Positions 26,934-37,206 of a DNA stretch of 64,000 nt are shown in pieces. The DNA lies in contig NZ_JACHJJ010000013.1 of NCBI RefSeq assembly GCF_014203605.1, positions 160,652-224,651 of the forward strand. The letters are read 5' to 3'. Each line of letters begins with the position of its first letter. Positions within the stretch are counted from its first letter, which is position 1. The position numbers were made by a program, and so were the translations under genes. Under the pieces are notes generated by a model. It was not told where the DNA came from and made no database searches. It saw nothing but the letters and a program-made list of their open reading frames with translations. This DNA is from Thiemannella venezuelensis. GTDB lineage: Bacteria > Actinomycetota > Actinomycetes > Streptosporangiales > Streptosporangiaceae.

Positions 26934-27008
26934 CTCAAGTTGAGATTTAGATTTATGTCAACCTGAGGATTGATACGGACAGTAGGAGCAACGCTCCGGG
27001 CGGGTCAA
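26934..27008 (-). promoter_or_regulatory. ftsZ: ftsZ promoter with AT-rich palindromic leader
   Basis: On the minus strand TTGACC (27008-27003) and TACTGT (26984-26979) are 18 bp apart; the spacer holds the palindrome GGAGC-GTT-GCTCC. Transcription would start near 26972, giving a leader of about 115 nt. The leader is strikingly AT-rich, has a second TTGACA at 26961-26956, a perfect CTCAA-C-TTGAG palindrome (26934-26944) and a small GGCACGG/CCGTGCC hairpin at 26897-26912. These are candidate sites for developmental control of ftsZ. Confidence 0.65.
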
Positions 27009-27073
27009 CTAACCGCGCCGCAAGCACGTCCGGCGTGTCGCGGCCTGTCCTTTTCGCGAGACGTCCGGCAGGG

Positions 27074-27098
27074 CGCCCGGAGACCGCCCCTCCGGGCG
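27074..27098 (-). terminator. Hairpin just after ftsQ
   Basis: CGCCCGGAG and CTCCGGGCG form a 9-bp stem 6 nt beyond the ftsQ stop. No T tract follows. It may slow or partly stop transcription from the upstream dcw genes before the ftsZ promoter. Confidence 0.4.
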
Positions 27099-27104
27099 TC
27101 ACGG

Positions 27105-27791
27105 TCACTTCACCGTCACGACGTCCGGCGAGCTCACATCATAGATGTCCGCGGGGCGGCCCAGCAGGGCGGACAGGACCCGGGCCTTGTCCGCGGGGCG
27201 GTCCGGACCGCCCCACACCACCGATCTGCCGTCCCTCAGGCGCAGTGAGACCGTCTCCGCGGAAGGTGCGAGCACCTCGGCGACCCGGAAGGCCAGCTCC
27301 TCCGGGAGCGCGCCCACCACGGCCAGTGCCGCCGCGGTCGCCGGATCCCCCGGCCCGGGACGGTTCAGGCGCAGCACGGGCAGGGCCGGCGGCGCGGCGC
27401 CCTTCATCTCGATCACCACACCGTGCCGGTCCACCAGGGCGAAGGCGCCGCCCACCGGCAGCACCGCCATCGGCGTCCGCTCCACGACCTCGACCACCAG
27501 CGTGCCGGGCCAGCTCCGGCTGACCCGCGCCGACTCGATCCGCCTGATCCGCGCGATCCGGCCCTCGACCTCGGCGGCGTCCACGGTGGCCAGGGGTTTG
27601 CCGTCGGCGACCCCCGTCGCCTGCCGGATCTGCTCGGCGGGCACGTCGAAGTTGCCCGCCACCCGGATCTCCCGGACCCCGAGCACGGGTGAGACGAACA
27701 CCAGCCAGGCCGCCGTACCGACGACCCCGGCGGTGAGCAGTCCCAGGAAGGCCGTCCGCCATGCCCTGCCTGCGGCGGCGCTGCGCGTCAC
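27105..27791 (-). CDS. ftsQ: Cell division protein FtsQ
   Basis: A 228-residue divisome scaffold. It has a short cytoplasmic tail, one transmembrane helix (about 12-33) and a POTRA domain opening VREIRVAGNFDVPAEQIRQATGV, then the FtsQ beta domain (TLVVEVVERTPMAVLPVGGAFALVDRHG). It connects FtsL/FtsB to the rest of the divisome. Its GTG start overlaps the murC stop by 4 nt (GTGA). Confidence 0.95.
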   Translation of the reverse strand: MTRSAAAGRAWRTAFLGLLTAGVVGTAAWLVFVSPVLGVREIRVAGNFDVPAEQIRQATGVADGKPLATVDAAEVEGRIARIRRIESARVSRSWPGTLVVEVVERTPMAVLPVGGAFALVDRHGVVIEMKGAAPPALPVLRLNRPGPGDPATAAALAVVGALPEELAFRVAEVLAPSAETVSLRLRDGRSVVWGGPDRPADKARVLSALLGRPADIYDVSSPDVVTVK

Positions 27792-29194
27792 CGGGCGGCC
27801 AGCTCCGCGACGATCAAGGGACCCAGCTCGGTCACGTCCCCCGCTCCCATGGTCAGGACGATGTCACCGGGCCTGGCCCGGCCGGCCACCAGGGCGGCCA
27901 CGGCCTCACGCCGGGGGGCGTACTCGACCCGTTCGGGCGGGAGCGGCACCTTGCCCGCCACCAGCGCGCCGGAGACCCCGGGTTCGGGATCCTCCCTGGC
28001 CCCGTAGACGTCCAGGACCACGGCCTCGTCCGCCAGGCCCAGGGCGGCGCCGAACTCGTCGGCGAAGAACCTGGTGCGCGAGTAGAGGTGCGGCTGGAAG
28101 ACCGCGATGACCCGGCCCGATCCGGAGAAGGAGGCCACCACGTCCCGCGCCGCCCGCAGGTCGGCGGCGAGCTCGGTCGGGTGATGGGCGTAGCTGTCGA
28201 AGACCGCCACCCCCCCGGCCTCCCCCTTGGCCTCGAAGCGCCGCTTGGCGCCGGTGAAGGCGGCCAGGCCGTCGCGGATCTCCTCGAAGGACACTCCCAG
28301 CTCCGCCGCCACCGCGATGACGGCGGCGGCGTTGAGCGCGTTGTGCCTGCCCGGCACCGCCAGCCTGACCTCCCCCCGGCCGCGGACCGAGAAGGAGATC
28401 CCCATGCCCTCCGGGGAGATCCCGCTCACCTGCAGGTCCGCGCCCTCGGCCTCGCCGTACGTGACGACCTTCAGTCCGCGGGCACGGGCGATCGGCACGA
28501 GCGCCGCGGAACCGGCGTCGTCGGCGCAGACCACCAGGCAGGTGCCGATCCGCTCGACGAAACGGGCGAAGCTGTCGTAGACCGCGCGCGGATCCCCGTA
28601 GTTGTCGAGGTGGTCCGGCTCGACGTTGGTCACCACCGCGATGTCCGGGGCCAGCATGAGGAAGGAGCCGTCGCTCTCGTCGGCCTCGGCGACGAACACC
28701 TTGCCCGTGCCCTCGTCGGCCCCCAGACCGGTGGTGACCAGCTGGCCGCCGACGCAGTAGGACGGGTCGGCGCCGCACCGCTGCAGCGCCACGGTCAGCA
28801 TCGAGGTGGTGGTGGTCTTGCCGTGCGTACCCGCCACCGCGACCGCGGACCGGCCCGCCATGACCGAGGCGAGCGCGGCGGCCCGGGGGATCACCCTGAG
28901 CCCCTGCCGGAGCGCCTCGCCCAGCTCGGGGTTGGAGTCGCGGATCGCGGTCGAGACCACGACGGTGTCCACGTTCTTGATGTTCGAGGCGGCGTGGCCG
29001 ATGTGCACGACCCCGCCCAGCTCACGCAGGGCGGTCACCATCTCCGAGCCGCGGGCGTCGCTCCCGGAGACCGGGACCCCCCGCTTCAGCAGGATCCTCG
29101 CGATGCCGGACATCCCGGCACCGCCGATCCCGATGAAGTGCACCCGCCCGAGCTCCTCGGCCGCGACCGGCTCCACCAGTTTGACGAGGCTCAT
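27788..29194 (-). CDS. murC: UDP-N-acetylmuramate--L-alanine ligase
   Basis: Adds L-Ala to UDP-MurNAc, the first peptide step of peptidoglycan synthesis; 468 residues. The N-terminal fold has VHFIGIGGAGMSGIA, the ATP P-loop reads AGTHGKTTTT, and the central NxxxDHLDxYG motif appears as NVEPDHLDNYG. ATG 29194 begins the usual MSLVKLVEP-like N-terminus; an upstream GTG would add 28 untypical residues. It precedes ftsQ with a 4-nt overlap and follows murG after 100 bp. Confidence 0.96.
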   Translation of the reverse strand: MSLVKLVEPVAAEELGRVHFIGIGGAGMSGIARILLKRGVPVSGSDARGSEMVTALRELGGVVHIGHAASNIKNVDTVVVSTAIRDSNPELGEALRQGLRVIPRAAALASVMAGRSAVAVAGTHGKTTTTSMLTVALQRCGADPSYCVGGQLVTTGLGADEGTGKVFVAEADESDGSFLMLAPDIAVVTNVEPDHLDNYGDPRAVYDSFARFVERIGTCLVVCADDAGSAALVPIARARGLKVVTYGEAEGADLQVSGISPEGMGISFSVRGRGEVRLAVPGRHNALNAAAVIAVAAELGVSFEEIRDGLAAFTGAKRRFEAKGEAGGVAVFDSYAHHPTELAADLRAARDVVASFSGSGRVIAVFQPHLYSRTRFFADEFGAALGLADEAVVLDVYGAREDPEPGVSGALVAGKVPLPPERVEYAPRREAVAALVAGRARPGDIVLTMGAGDVTELGPLIVAELAAR

Positions 29195-29294
29195 CGGCCG
29201 CTCACCACTCCATCGCTCACCGCGCGGCCGGTCCCGGCCCCCGGCCCGCCGCTCCGGTCGCACCGGAGCCCACCGCACCGGGCCCGCCGCCCGC

Positions 29295-30386
29295 TCATCG
29301 GCTTCCTCCCTGCGCCGCGATCTGGAGCACCTTCCGGGCGAGGGTCACGTCGGCGTCCTTGCGGCCCATCCGGGCCGCCGCCTCCGACATCGCGACCACC
29401 CGCTCGGGGTCGGCCAGGATCGGCAGCACGTTCCGGACGATCCACTCGGGGGTCAGGTCGGCGTCGTCGACCATGATCCCTCCGCCCGCCTGCACGATCG
29501 GCGCGGCGTTGAGCCGCTGCTCGCCGTTGCCGTGCGGGAGGGGGATGTAGGCCGCGGGCAGACCCACCGCGGTCATCTCTGCGCACGTCATGGCGCCGCT
29601 GCGGCACAGGGCGAAGTCGGCCGCGGCGTAGGCCAGGTCCATCCGGTCGACGTACTGCAGCACGACGTACTGGGGGTCGCCGGGGGGCGGCTCCTGCTCC
29701 AGCGTGTTCTTCGGGCCGATGACGTGCAGCACCTGGATGCCGGCCTGGCGCAGCGCCGGGGCGGCGGCCAGGGCCGCCCGGTTGAGCGAGCGCGCTCCCT
29801 GGGATCCGCCCGTGACCAGAAGGGTGGGCAGGTCGGCCTCCAGACCGAACCAGGAACGCGCCTTGTCGCCGGTGGACAGCCGGTCCAGCCCGACGATCTC
29901 GCGGCGGAGCGGGATCCCGACGTACTCCGCCCGGGCCAGGGGGGTGTCCGGGTGGCCGGTGAACACGTGGTCGGTCAGGCGCGCGCCGAGCCGGTTGGCC
30001 AGGCCCGGGCGGGGGTTGGCCTCGTGCACCACGATCGGCACGCCGCGCCGCCGGGCGGCCAGGTAGGCGGGGGTCGCCACATAACCGCCGAAGCCGACCA
30101 GGACGTCGGCCTGGACCCGGTCCATGATCTGCGCGGCCGTGCTGATGGCGCCGGCCAGGCGGCCGGGCACGGTCAGCAGCTGGGGGGTTATCGCGCGGGG
30201 CAGCGGCACGGCGGGCACGAGCTGCAGCTCGTATCCCCTGGCGGGGACCAGCCGCGTCTCCAGGCCCCGCTCGGTGCCCAGGCAGGTGATCCCGATGTTC
30301 GGATCCAGCTGCCGCAGCGCGTCGGCCAGGGCCAGCGCCGGTTCGATGTGCCCGGCCGTCCCGCCGCCGGCGAGGACCACTCTCAC
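29295..30386 (-). CDS. murG: Lipid II synthase MurG
   Basis: A peripheral membrane glycosyltransferase that adds GlcNAc to lipid I, giving lipid II; 363 residues. The N-terminal [15 protein letters not shown] loop is the MurG signature (usually GGxxGHxxP) and the donor-site region has [10 protein letters not shown] and [16 protein letters not shown] 30386 has AAGGA 8 nt upstream and gives the normal start VRVVLAGGG. It lies 25 nt after ftsW. Confidence 0.97.
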   Translation of the reverse strand: MRVVLAGGGTAGHIEPALALADALRQLDPNIGITCLGTERGLETRLVPARGYELQLVPAVPLPRAITPQLLTVPGRLAGAISTAAQIMDRVQADVLVGFGGYVATPAYLAARRRGVPIVVHEANPRPGLANRLGARLTDHVFTGHPDTPLARAEYVGIPLRREIVGLDRLSTGDKARSWFGLEADLPTLLVTGGSQGARSLNRAALAAAPALRQAGIQVLHVIGPKNTLEQEPPPGDPQYVVLQYVDRMDLAYAAADFALCRSGAMTCAEMTAVGLPAAYIPLPHGNGEQRLNAAPIVQAGGGIMVDDADLTPEWIVRNVLPILADPERVVAMSEAAARMGRKDADVTLARKVLQIAAQGGSR

Positions 30387-30411
30387 CAGATCGGTCCTTT
30401 CGCTCTCGTCG

Positions 30412-31695
30412 TCAAACTCGTCGTCTTGCGCGGCCCGGCCGCCGGGTCGGTCCCGGGGCTCGCAGGCCAAGCCAGCTTAGAGCCCGCGCCGCCGGTCCGG
30501 GGCCACGGGCGGCGAGAGCCTCCCGCGCACCCGGCTCGTGCTTGGCGAACGACAGCAGCATGCCGAGTGCGGCGAGGGTCGGCAACAGCGCGGAACCGCC
30601 GTAGGAGACCAGCGGCAGCGGGATGCCGGTGATGGGCAGCACCCCGATCACCGCGCCGATGTTGACCAGGGCCTGGCCGGCGATCCAGGCGATCGCGGCG
30701 GCCGAGGCGAGCCGGACGAACGGGTCCCTCACCCGGGTGGCGACCCTCAGTCCGGCGTAACCGAGCAGGCCGAACAGGGCGATCACGACGAGCGTGCCCA
30801 TCAGGCCGAGCTCCTCGCCGAGGATGGCGAAGATGAAGTCGCTCTCGGCGTGCGGGAGCCAGCTCCACTTCTGCCGGCTCGATCCCAGGCCGAGCCCGAA
30901 CCAGCCGCCGCTGCCCATCGCGATCTGCCCCTGGACCGCCTGGTAGCCCGTCCCGTCGGCGTTGGCCCACGGGTTGAGCCAGCCCTCGATGCGGTCCGAG
31001 CGGTAGCCCTCGGTGGTGATCATCACGATGGTGGCGAGCGTCGCCGTCGCGAGGATCCCGCCGAACAGCTTCAGCGGCGCGCCCACCACCCACAGCAGCG
31101 CCAGGAAGATCGCCATCAGGACGATCGTGGTGCCGAGGTCGCTGCCCAGCATCACCAGGATGGCCATGAGCGCGGTGCCCGGCATCAGCGGGATGAACAG
31201 GTTGCGCCACTCGATCGTCCCGTTGCGGGCCCGGCGGGCCAGCAGGTCGGCGCCCCACAGCACCAGCGCGAACTTGGCCGGCTCCGAAGGCTGCACGGTG
31301 AGCTCGCCGATGTAGATCCAGCGCTGCGCGCCCAGCTCCTCGTCGCCGATGAAGAAGACCAGGACCAGCCCCAGGGCCGCCAGGGCCATGAGCGGGTAGC
31401 CGGCCTGCCGGAAGAACCTGATGGGCAGCCGGGAGCAGATCCACATCAGCAGCAGGCCCAGGATCATCGAGATGAGCTGCCGGCCGAAGAGCGCGAAGGC
31501 CGACTCCCTGGTCTGGAGCGCCTCGATGCTGGAGGCCGACAGGACCATCATCAGGCCCAGGGCCATCAGCAGCGCGCTGACGCCCAGGAGCAGGTGGTAG
31601 GAGAACAGGGGGCGTTCCAGCAGCTCGCGCAGGCGCGCGAGGCGGCCCTTGAGGGGGGCGGGCTCGCGCGTCCGGCCGGCCGTCTCAGCGGTCAC
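30412..31695 (-). CDS. ftsW: Septal peptidoglycan polymerase FtsW (SEDS)
   Basis: A 427-residue SEDS glycosyltransferase with about ten helices that polymerises lipid II at the septum with its partner FtsI. Visible family features are the [22 protein letters not shown] segment, the [32 protein letters not shown] loop, and [20 protein letters not shown] near the end. The C-terminus is basic and Arg/Pro-rich. Its GTG start overlaps the murD stop (GTGA). Confidence 0.96.
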   Translation of the reverse strand: MTAETAGRTREPAPLKGRLARLRELLERPLFSYHLLLGVSALLMALGLMMVLSASSIEALQTRESAFALFGRQLISMILGLLLMWICSRLPIRFFRQAGYPLMALAALGLVLVFFIGDEELGAQRWIYIGELTVQPSEPAKFALVLWGADLLARRARNGTIEWRNLFIPLMPGTALMAILVMLGSDLGTTIVLMAIFLALLWVVGAPLKLFGGILATATLATIVMITTEGYRSDRIEGWLNPWANADGTGYQAVQGQIAMGSGGWFGLGLGSSRQKWSWLPHAESDFIFAILGEELGLMGTLVVIALFGLLGYAGLRVATRVRDPFVRLASAAAIAWIAGQALVNIGAVIGVLPITGIPLPLVSYGGSALLPTLAALGMLLSFAKHEPGAREALAARGPGPAARALSWLGLRAPGPTRRPGRARRRV

Positions 31696-33071
31696 CCCTC
31701 ACCCCGCCCGGTCTCCCCTGCCGCGAGGCGGTGGACGGCCCGGGCGAACGCCTCCCCCCGGGCCGGGTATCCGGTGAACATGTCCAGGGAGGCGCCCGCC
31801 GGGGCCAGCAGCACGGTGTCTCCGGGGGTCGCGAGCCTGGCGGCTTCGGTGACGACACGGTCCATGACCCCAGTGTCCTGCCCGGCCACCTCGACCACCG
31901 GGACATTCTCGGCGTGTCGCGCCAGGGCCCGCCGGATCCGCTCCCGGTCGGCGCCCAGGAGCACCGCGCCGCGCAGCCGGGGGGCGGCCTGCCGTACCAG
32001 CTCGTCCACGTCGGCGCCCTTGAGCTGCCCGCCCGCCACCCAGACGATCGCGGGGTAGGCGGCCAGCGAGGCGGCGGCGGCGTGCGGGTTGGTGGCCTTG
32101 GAGTCGTCGACGTAGTCGACCTCGGCGACCCGGGCGACGTGCGCGATCCGGTGCGGGTCGGGCACGAAGTCCCGCAGGCCCTGCCGTACGGCCCCGCAGG
32201 GCACCCCGTGGGCCCTGGCCAGGGCGGCGGCGGCGAGCGCGTTGGCCACGTTGTGCGGGGCGAAGGGCCGCACGTCCTCCAGCGAGGCGAGCTCCTCGGC
32301 GGTGCGGACGGGGTCGTCGGTGAACGCCCGGTCCACCAGCAGGTCCTCCACCACGCCGAGCTGCCCGGGCGCGGGCGTGCGCAGCGTGAAGCCGACCGCG
32401 CCCGGGTACGGCGCGGCCAGGCGGGCCGACCACTCGTCGTCGGCGTTGTAGACGACCGTCCCGGCCCGGGCGAAGATCTCCCCCTTGGCGCGCGCGTACT
32501 CCTCCATGGAGCCGTGCCAGTCGAGGTGGTCGGGGGCGACGTTGAGCACCGCGGCGGCGCGCGGGGCGACGGTGGGCGCGCGGTGCAGCTGGAAACTGGA
32601 CAGCTCCACCGCCAGCACGTCGTACGGCCCGGCGACCGCCTCCACGACCGGCACGCCCACGTTGCCGACGGCGAGCGCCTTGTGGCCGGCCGCCGCCAGC
32701 ATCGAGGTGAGCATCCGCACCGCGGTGGTCTTGCCGTTGGTGCCGGTCAGCGCCAGCCACGGCGCCGCGCCCTCGGGGCGCAGCCGCCAGGCCAGCTCGA
32801 CCTCGCCGATCACCTCGACCCCGGCCCCGGCCGCGGCCACCAGCAGCGGGTGGTGCGGCGGCCAGCCGGTGGCGACGACGAGCGAGGTGCCCTCGGGCAG
32901 TTCGGAGGGCTCTCCGAAGCGGACCTCGACGCCCGCCGCGGCGAGTCCGGCGGCCACCGCGCGCTGCCGCTCGCCGTCCCCGCCCTCCAGGACCACCACC
33001 CGCTCGCCCCGGCCCGCCAGCAGGCGGGCGGCGGCGGCGCCGGACACTCCGGCGCCCAACACACAGATCAT
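31692..33071 (-). CDS. murD: UDP-MurNAc-L-alanine--D-glutamate ligase
   Basis: Adds D-Glu to UDP-MurNAc-L-Ala; 459 residues. The N-terminal Rossmann fold reads ICVLGAGVSGAAAARLLA, the P-loop LTGTNGKTTAVRML, and the central motif LNVAPDHLDWHGSMEEYARAK; the C-terminal domain holds DDSKATNPHAA. It overlaps ftsW by 4 nt and follows mraY by 49 nt. Confidence 0.96.
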   Translation of the reverse strand: MICVLGAGVSGAAAARLLAGRGERVVVLEGGDGERQRAVAAGLAAAGVEVRFGEPSELPEGTSLVVATGWPPHHPLLVAAAGAGVEVIGEVELAWRLRPEGAAPWLALTGTNGKTTAVRMLTSMLAAAGHKALAVGNVGVPVVEAVAGPYDVLAVELSSFQLHRAPTVAPRAAAVLNVAPDHLDWHGSMEEYARAKGEIFARAGTVVYNADDEWSARLAAPYPGAVGFTLRTPAPGQLGVVEDLLVDRAFTDDPVRTAEELASLEDVRPFAPHNVANALAAAALARAHGVPCGAVRQGLRDFVPDPHRIAHVARVAEVDYVDDSKATNPHAAAASLAAYPAIVWVAGGQLKGADVDELVRQAAPRLRGAVLLGADRERIRRALARHAENVPVVEVAGQDTGVMDRVVTEAARLATPGDTVLLAPAGASLDMFTGYPARGEAFARAVHRLAAGETGRGEG

Positions 33072-33120
33072 TCGAACGACAGGTCCTTACTCGGGAGAGG
33101 ATCCGGGCGGGGAGCCCGGC

Positions 33121-34176
33121 CTACTTGGGCACCCACTCCACGTAGAACAGGCCGAGCCCGGCGGCGGCGCAGAGACCGGCGATGATCCAGAACCGGACCA
33201 CGATGGTCGTCTCCGCCCAGCCCGCCAGCTCGAAGTGGTGCTGGAGGGGGGCCATCCTGAAGACGCGTTTGCGGGTCATCTTGAAGAAGCCGACCTGGAT
33301 GATCACCGACATCGTGATGATCACGCACATGCCGGCCAGGATGATCAGCAGCAGCTGGGTGCGGGTGGTGATGGCCAGGCCGGCGATGACGCCGCCGAGC
33401 GCGAGCGAGCCGGTGTCGCCCATGAAGATCTTCGCGGGCGGGGCGTTCCACCACAGGAAGCCGATCAGCGCGCCGAGCACGGCGGCGGCGACCACGGCCA
33501 GGTCCAGCGGGTCGCGGACCCAGTAGCAGTTCGGGCCGAGCTGGGCGGTGCAGCTGTTGCGGAGCTGCCAGTTGCCGATCAGCATGTAGGAGGCCAGCAC
33601 CGCGCCGGTGGCGCCGCTGGCCAGGCCGTCGAGGCCGTCGGTGAGGTTCACCGCGTTGGAGAAGCCGACGATCATGATGAGCACCCAGACGGTGAACCCG
33701 ACGATGCCGATCGAGGGCCCGAAGTCCCGCAGGAACGACACCCGGGTCTCGGCCGGGGTGATGTCGTAGGCGTCGGGGAAGCGGGTCACCAGGACCGCGA
33801 ACACCGCCCCCACGATGAGCTGGCCCAGGGCCTTGGCGCCGCTGCGCAGGCCGAGGCTGCGCTGCTTGTAGATCTTGATGAAGTCGTCGAGGAAGCCGAC
33901 CGCCCCCAGCCCCGTCATCAGGAAGAGCACGAGCAGCCCGGAGACCGTCATCTCGTGCGGGGGGATCAGGTGCGCCACCCCGTAGGCGATGAGCGCGGAG
34001 ATCACGATCACCGTGCCGCCCATGGTGGGGGTGCCGCGCTTGTCGTGGTGGCCGGAGGGGCCCTCCTCCCGGATGCTCTGGCCGTAGCCGCGGCGGGAGA
34101 ACAGGCGGATCGCCAGGGGGGTGCCGAAGATGGACAGCAGCAGGCCCACCGCCGAGGCGATGAGGATGTCCCTCAC
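33121..34176 (-). CDS. mraY: Phospho-MurNAc-pentapeptide transferase MraY
   Basis: A membrane enzyme that transfers phospho-MurNAc-pentapeptide to undecaprenyl phosphate, making lipid I; 351 residues, about ten helices. Catalytic signatures are all present: [13 protein letters not shown], the Asp pair in [21 protein letters not shown], and [12 protein letters not shown] with the APLQHHFEL loop. GTG 34176 overlaps the murF stop (GTGA). Confidence 0.97.
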   Translation of the reverse strand: MRDILIASAVGLLLSIFGTPLAIRLFSRRGYGQSIREEGPSGHHDKRGTPTMGGTVIVISALIAYGVAHLIPPHEMTVSGLLVLFLMTGLGAVGFLDDFIKIYKQRSLGLRSGAKALGQLIVGAVFAVLVTRFPDAYDITPAETRVSFLRDFGPSIGIVGFTVWVLIMIVGFSNAVNLTDGLDGLASGATGAVLASYMLIGNWQLRNSCTAQLGPNCYWVRDPLDLAVVAAAVLGALIGFLWWNAPPAKIFMGDTGSLALGGVIAGLAITTRTQLLLIILAGMCVIITMSVIIQVGFFKMTRKRVFRMAPLQHHFELAGWAETTIVVRFWIIAGLCAAAGLGLFYVEWVPK

Positions 34177-35609
34177 CGGCGGTCACCTCCGAGCAGCGCC
34201 TCGGCCACGCGTTCCAGGCCCGCGACGCGCGGCCCCTTGACCAGGACCACGTCGCCGGGCGCCAGCGCCGCCTCCAGGGCGGCCGCGGCCGCCCCCGCGT
34301 CGGGGACGCAGGCCACGACGGTGCGCGCGCCGTCCCGCGGCGCGGAGGCCTCCCCCCCTCCGAGGACGCCGGGTACGGCTCCCGCGGCGCGGGCGCCGGC
34401 CAGGATCGGCCCGGCGCCGTCGCCGACGACGACCAGCCCCGTCAGGCCCGCCCCTCCGGCGAGCCGGCCCACGCCCTCGTTCAGGGCGTCGCTCTCCTCC
34501 CCCAGCTCCTGGAGGGAGGCGACGACGGCGAAGCGGCGGCGGGCGCCCGCGAGGGCGTCCAGGGCGCCGAAGGCGGCGCGCATGGAGTCGGGGTTGGCGT
34601 TGTAGGCGTCGTTGATCACGGTGACGCCGTCGGCGCGGTCGGACACCTCCATCCGCCAGCGGCTGCGGGGCTCGGCCTCCGACAGCTCCTCGGCGATCGT
34701 GGCGACCGGCAGGCCGAGCTCGTAGGCGGCCGCGGCGGCGGCCAGGGCGTTCTCCACGGCGTGCTCGCCGTACAGGCGCAGGCTGACCGGGGCGGCGCCC
34801 GAGGGGGTGCGCAGCGTGAAGGAGGCCCGGCCCCGGTCGTCGACGGTCACGCCCTCGGCCCGGACGGCGGCCGAGGCGGCCCGGCCGTACCAGGTGACGC
34901 GGGCGGCGGTGCGCTCGGCCATCGCCGCCACCAGGGGGTCGTCGGCGTTCAGCACGGCCACGCCGTCGGCGGGCAGCGCCTCCACCAGTTCGCCCTTGGC
35001 CTGCGCGATCGCCTCCCTCCCGCCGAACACGCCCAGGTGGGCGGTGCCGACGTTGAGGACCACACCGATCTTCGGCGGCGCGATGCGGGCCAGCTCGGCG
35101 ATGTGCCCGACACCCCGGGCGCTGAGCTCCAGCACCTGGTAGCGGGTGGTCTCGTCGGCCTTCAGGACGGTCAGCGGGTGGCCGATCTCGTTGTTGAACG
35201 AGCCGACCGGGGCGATCGTCGGGCCGATCCTCGCGGTGAGGCGGGCCAGCAGGTCCTTGGTGGTGGTCTTGCCCGCCGAGCCGGTCACGCCGATGACCGT
35301 GGAGCCGGTCAGCTCGGCGCAGACGGCCGTGGCGAGGGCCGCCAGGGCGGCCATCGTGTCACCGACGATCACCGCGGGGGCCTCGACCGGCCGTTCGGCC
35401 AGCACGGCCACCGCCCCGGCCTCCACGGCCTGGGCGGCGAAGTCGTGCCCGTCGGCCCGGTCGCCCTTGAAGGCGACGAACAGCGACCCCGGCACGGCGG
35501 CCCGGGAGTCGATGACGACCGGGCCCCGCACCACCGCGCGGGGATCGGCCATGCCCGTGAGGGCGCCCGAGGTGATCTCGGCGATCCTGGCCAGTGGCAA
35601 CGGGATCAT
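34173..35609 (-). CDS. murF: UDP-MurNAc-tripeptide--D-Ala-D-Ala ligase
   Basis: Adds D-Ala-D-Ala to the UDP-MurNAc tripeptide; 478 residues. The N-terminal substrate domain has [26 protein letters not shown], the P-loop reads [15 protein letters not shown], and the [11 protein letters not shown] and [15 protein letters not shown] motifs are typical. It is 12 nt after murE and overlaps mraY by 4 nt. Confidence 0.96.
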   Translation of the reverse strand: MIPLPLARIAEITSGALTGMADPRAVVRGPVVIDSRAAVPGSLFVAFKGDRADGHDFAAQAVEAGAVAVLAERPVEAPAVIVGDTMAALAALATAVCAELTGSTVIGVTGSAGKTTTKDLLARLTARIGPTIAPVGSFNNEIGHPLTVLKADETTRYQVLELSARGVGHIAELARIAPPKIGVVLNVGTAHLGVFGGREAIAQAKGELVEALPADGVAVLNADDPLVAAMAERTAARVTWYGRAASAAVRAEGVTVDDRGRASFTLRTPSGAAPVSLRLYGEHAVENALAAAAAAYELGLPVATIAEELSEAEPRSRWRMEVSDRADGVTVINDAYNANPDSMRAAFGALDALAGARRRFAVVASLQELGEESDALNEGVGRLAGGAGLTGLVVVGDGAGPILAGARAAGAVPGVLGGGEASAPRDGARTVVACVPDAGAAAAALEAALAPGDVVLVKGPRVAGLERVAEALLGGDRR

Positions 35610-35621
35610 GATGCGGCTTCC

Positions 35622-37184
35622 CTACTCTCCATATGTGCTTCGGCGCCCGGTCCGGTTCCGCCGTCTGACGACCGCGTCGGCCACCACCTGCCTGTCGTCG
35701 AACGGGAGCACCTGGCCGCCGACGTACTGGCCCTGCTCGTGGCCCTTGCCCGCCACGACGACCACGTCGCCGAAGCCCGCCCGGCCGATGGCCAGGTCGA
35801 TGGCCGCGGCCCGGTCCGGCTCAATGATCACATGTGCGCGCCCCTCCTCGGGCACGCCGAGGACCCCGTCCATCATCTCGGCCAGGATCCGCAGCGGATC
35901 CTCCGAGCGGGGGTTGTCGCTGGTGAGGATGGCCACATCCGCCAGTCGCGCGGCGGCCTCCCCCATCATGGGGCGCTTGCCCCGGTCGCGGTCGCCGCCG
36001 CAGCCCAGCACCACGGTCAGCCTCCCCGCGGTGACCTCGCGCAGCGAGCGCAGCACCGACTCCACGGCGCCCGGCTTGTGGGAGTAGTCGACGATCGCCT
36101 GGAAGTCCTCGGCGCCGGTGACCCGCTCCATCCGGCCGGGCACCCCCGCCAGGGCGCCCACGCCCGCCACCGCGGTCCGCAGCGGCACTCCGGCCTCCAC
36201 CAGGGAGACGATCGCGCCCAGCGCGTTGGCCACGTTGAAGGGGCCGGGCAGGGCCACCGTGGCGTCCTCCTCGACCCCGCCGGGACCGGCGACCCGGAAG
36301 GAGCTGCCGTCGGCGCCCAGGCGCACGTCCACCGCCCGCCACTCGGCGTCCGGGGAGCCCGCGGCGGAGAAGGTGGTCATCGGGATCTTCGCCAGGCCGA
36401 GGAGCTCGCGGCCGTGGGCGTCGTCGACGTTGACCACTCCGGCCCGGCTCATCTCGGGCGTGAACAGCCGGGCCTTCGTCGCGAAGTAGTCGTCGAGGTC
36501 CCGGTGGAAGTCCAGGTGGTCCTGGGAGAGGTTGGTGAACAGCGCGACGTCGTAGAAGACCGAGTCGACCCGGCCCAGGGCCAGCGCGTGGCTGGAGACC
36601 TCCATCGCGGCGGCGGTGACGCCCTGCTCCCGCATGAGGGCGAACAGGCCCTGCAGGTCGCTGGCCTCCGGCGTGGTGAGCGTGGGCGCGAAGCGCAGCT
36701 CGCCCGCCCGGATCTCGACCCCGCCGATCAGCCCGGCGCGGTGGCCCGCGGCCCGCAGCCCGGCCTCCAGCAGGAAGGTGCTGGTCGACTTGCCGCTGGT
36801 GCCGGTGACGCCGATCACCGTCAGGCCTTTCACGGGCTCGCCGTACACCCAGGCGGCGACCCGCCCGAGCAGGGCGCGCGGGTCCGGGACCACCAGGACC
36901 GGCAGGCCGGTCGCGACCGCGGCCTCGCGGCCCGCCGGGTCGGTCAGGATCGCGGCGGCTCCGGCGGACAGGGCCTGCGCGGCGAAGGACGCGCCGTGGG
37001 CGCTGGCCCCGGGCAGCGCGACGTAGAGGTCGCCGCGCCGTACCCGGCGCGAGTCGATGGTGATCCCCGACACGGCGGCGAGCGGCGCCCGCGACGTGCC
37101 CGAAGGCGCGCCGATCAGGCTCGCTAGCCCCGAGAGCGGCCGGGGTGAGCTGGTTGAGGGTCGCATGGACGACGGGGGACGCAC
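35622..37184 (-). CDS. murE: UDP-MurNAc-dipeptide--meso-DAP ligase
   Basis: Adds the third peptide residue to UDP-MurNAc-dipeptide. The P-loop reads GVTGTSGKSTSTFLLE, followed by TTPEASDLQ and NLSQDHLDFHRDLDDYF. TSDNPRSEDP contains the DNPR motif that selects meso-diaminopimelate, so the wall is predicted to be meso-DAP type. GTG 37184 gives 520 residues; ATG 37166 is equally possible and neither has a clear Shine-Dalgarno. It sits 22 nt after ftsI. Confidence 0.95.
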   Translation of the reverse strand: MRPPSSMRPSTSSPRPLSGLASLIGAPSGTSRAPLAAVSGITIDSRRVRRGDLYVALPGASAHGASFAAQALSAGAAAILTDPAGREAAVATGLPVLVVPDPRALLGRVAAWVYGEPVKGLTVIGVTGTSGKSTSTFLLEAGLRAAGHRAGLIGGVEIRAGELRFAPTLTTPEASDLQGLFALMREQGVTAAAMEVSSHALALGRVDSVFYDVALFTNLSQDHLDFHRDLDDYFATKARLFTPEMSRAGVVNVDDAHGRELLGLAKIPMTTFSAAGSPDAEWRAVDVRLGADGSSFRVAGPGGVEEDATVALPGPFNVANALGAIVSLVEAGVPLRTAVAGVGALAGVPGRMERVTGAEDFQAIVDYSHKPGAVESVLRSLREVTAGRLTVVLGCGGDRDRGKRPMMGEAAARLADVAILTSDNPRSEDPLRILAEMMDGVLGVPEEGRAHVIIEPDRAAAIDLAIGRAGFGDVVVVAGKGHEQGQYVGGQVLPFDDRQVVADAVVRRRNRTGRRSTYGE

Positions 37185-37206
37185 GGCGAGAGCGTACCGT
37201 TCCGGC

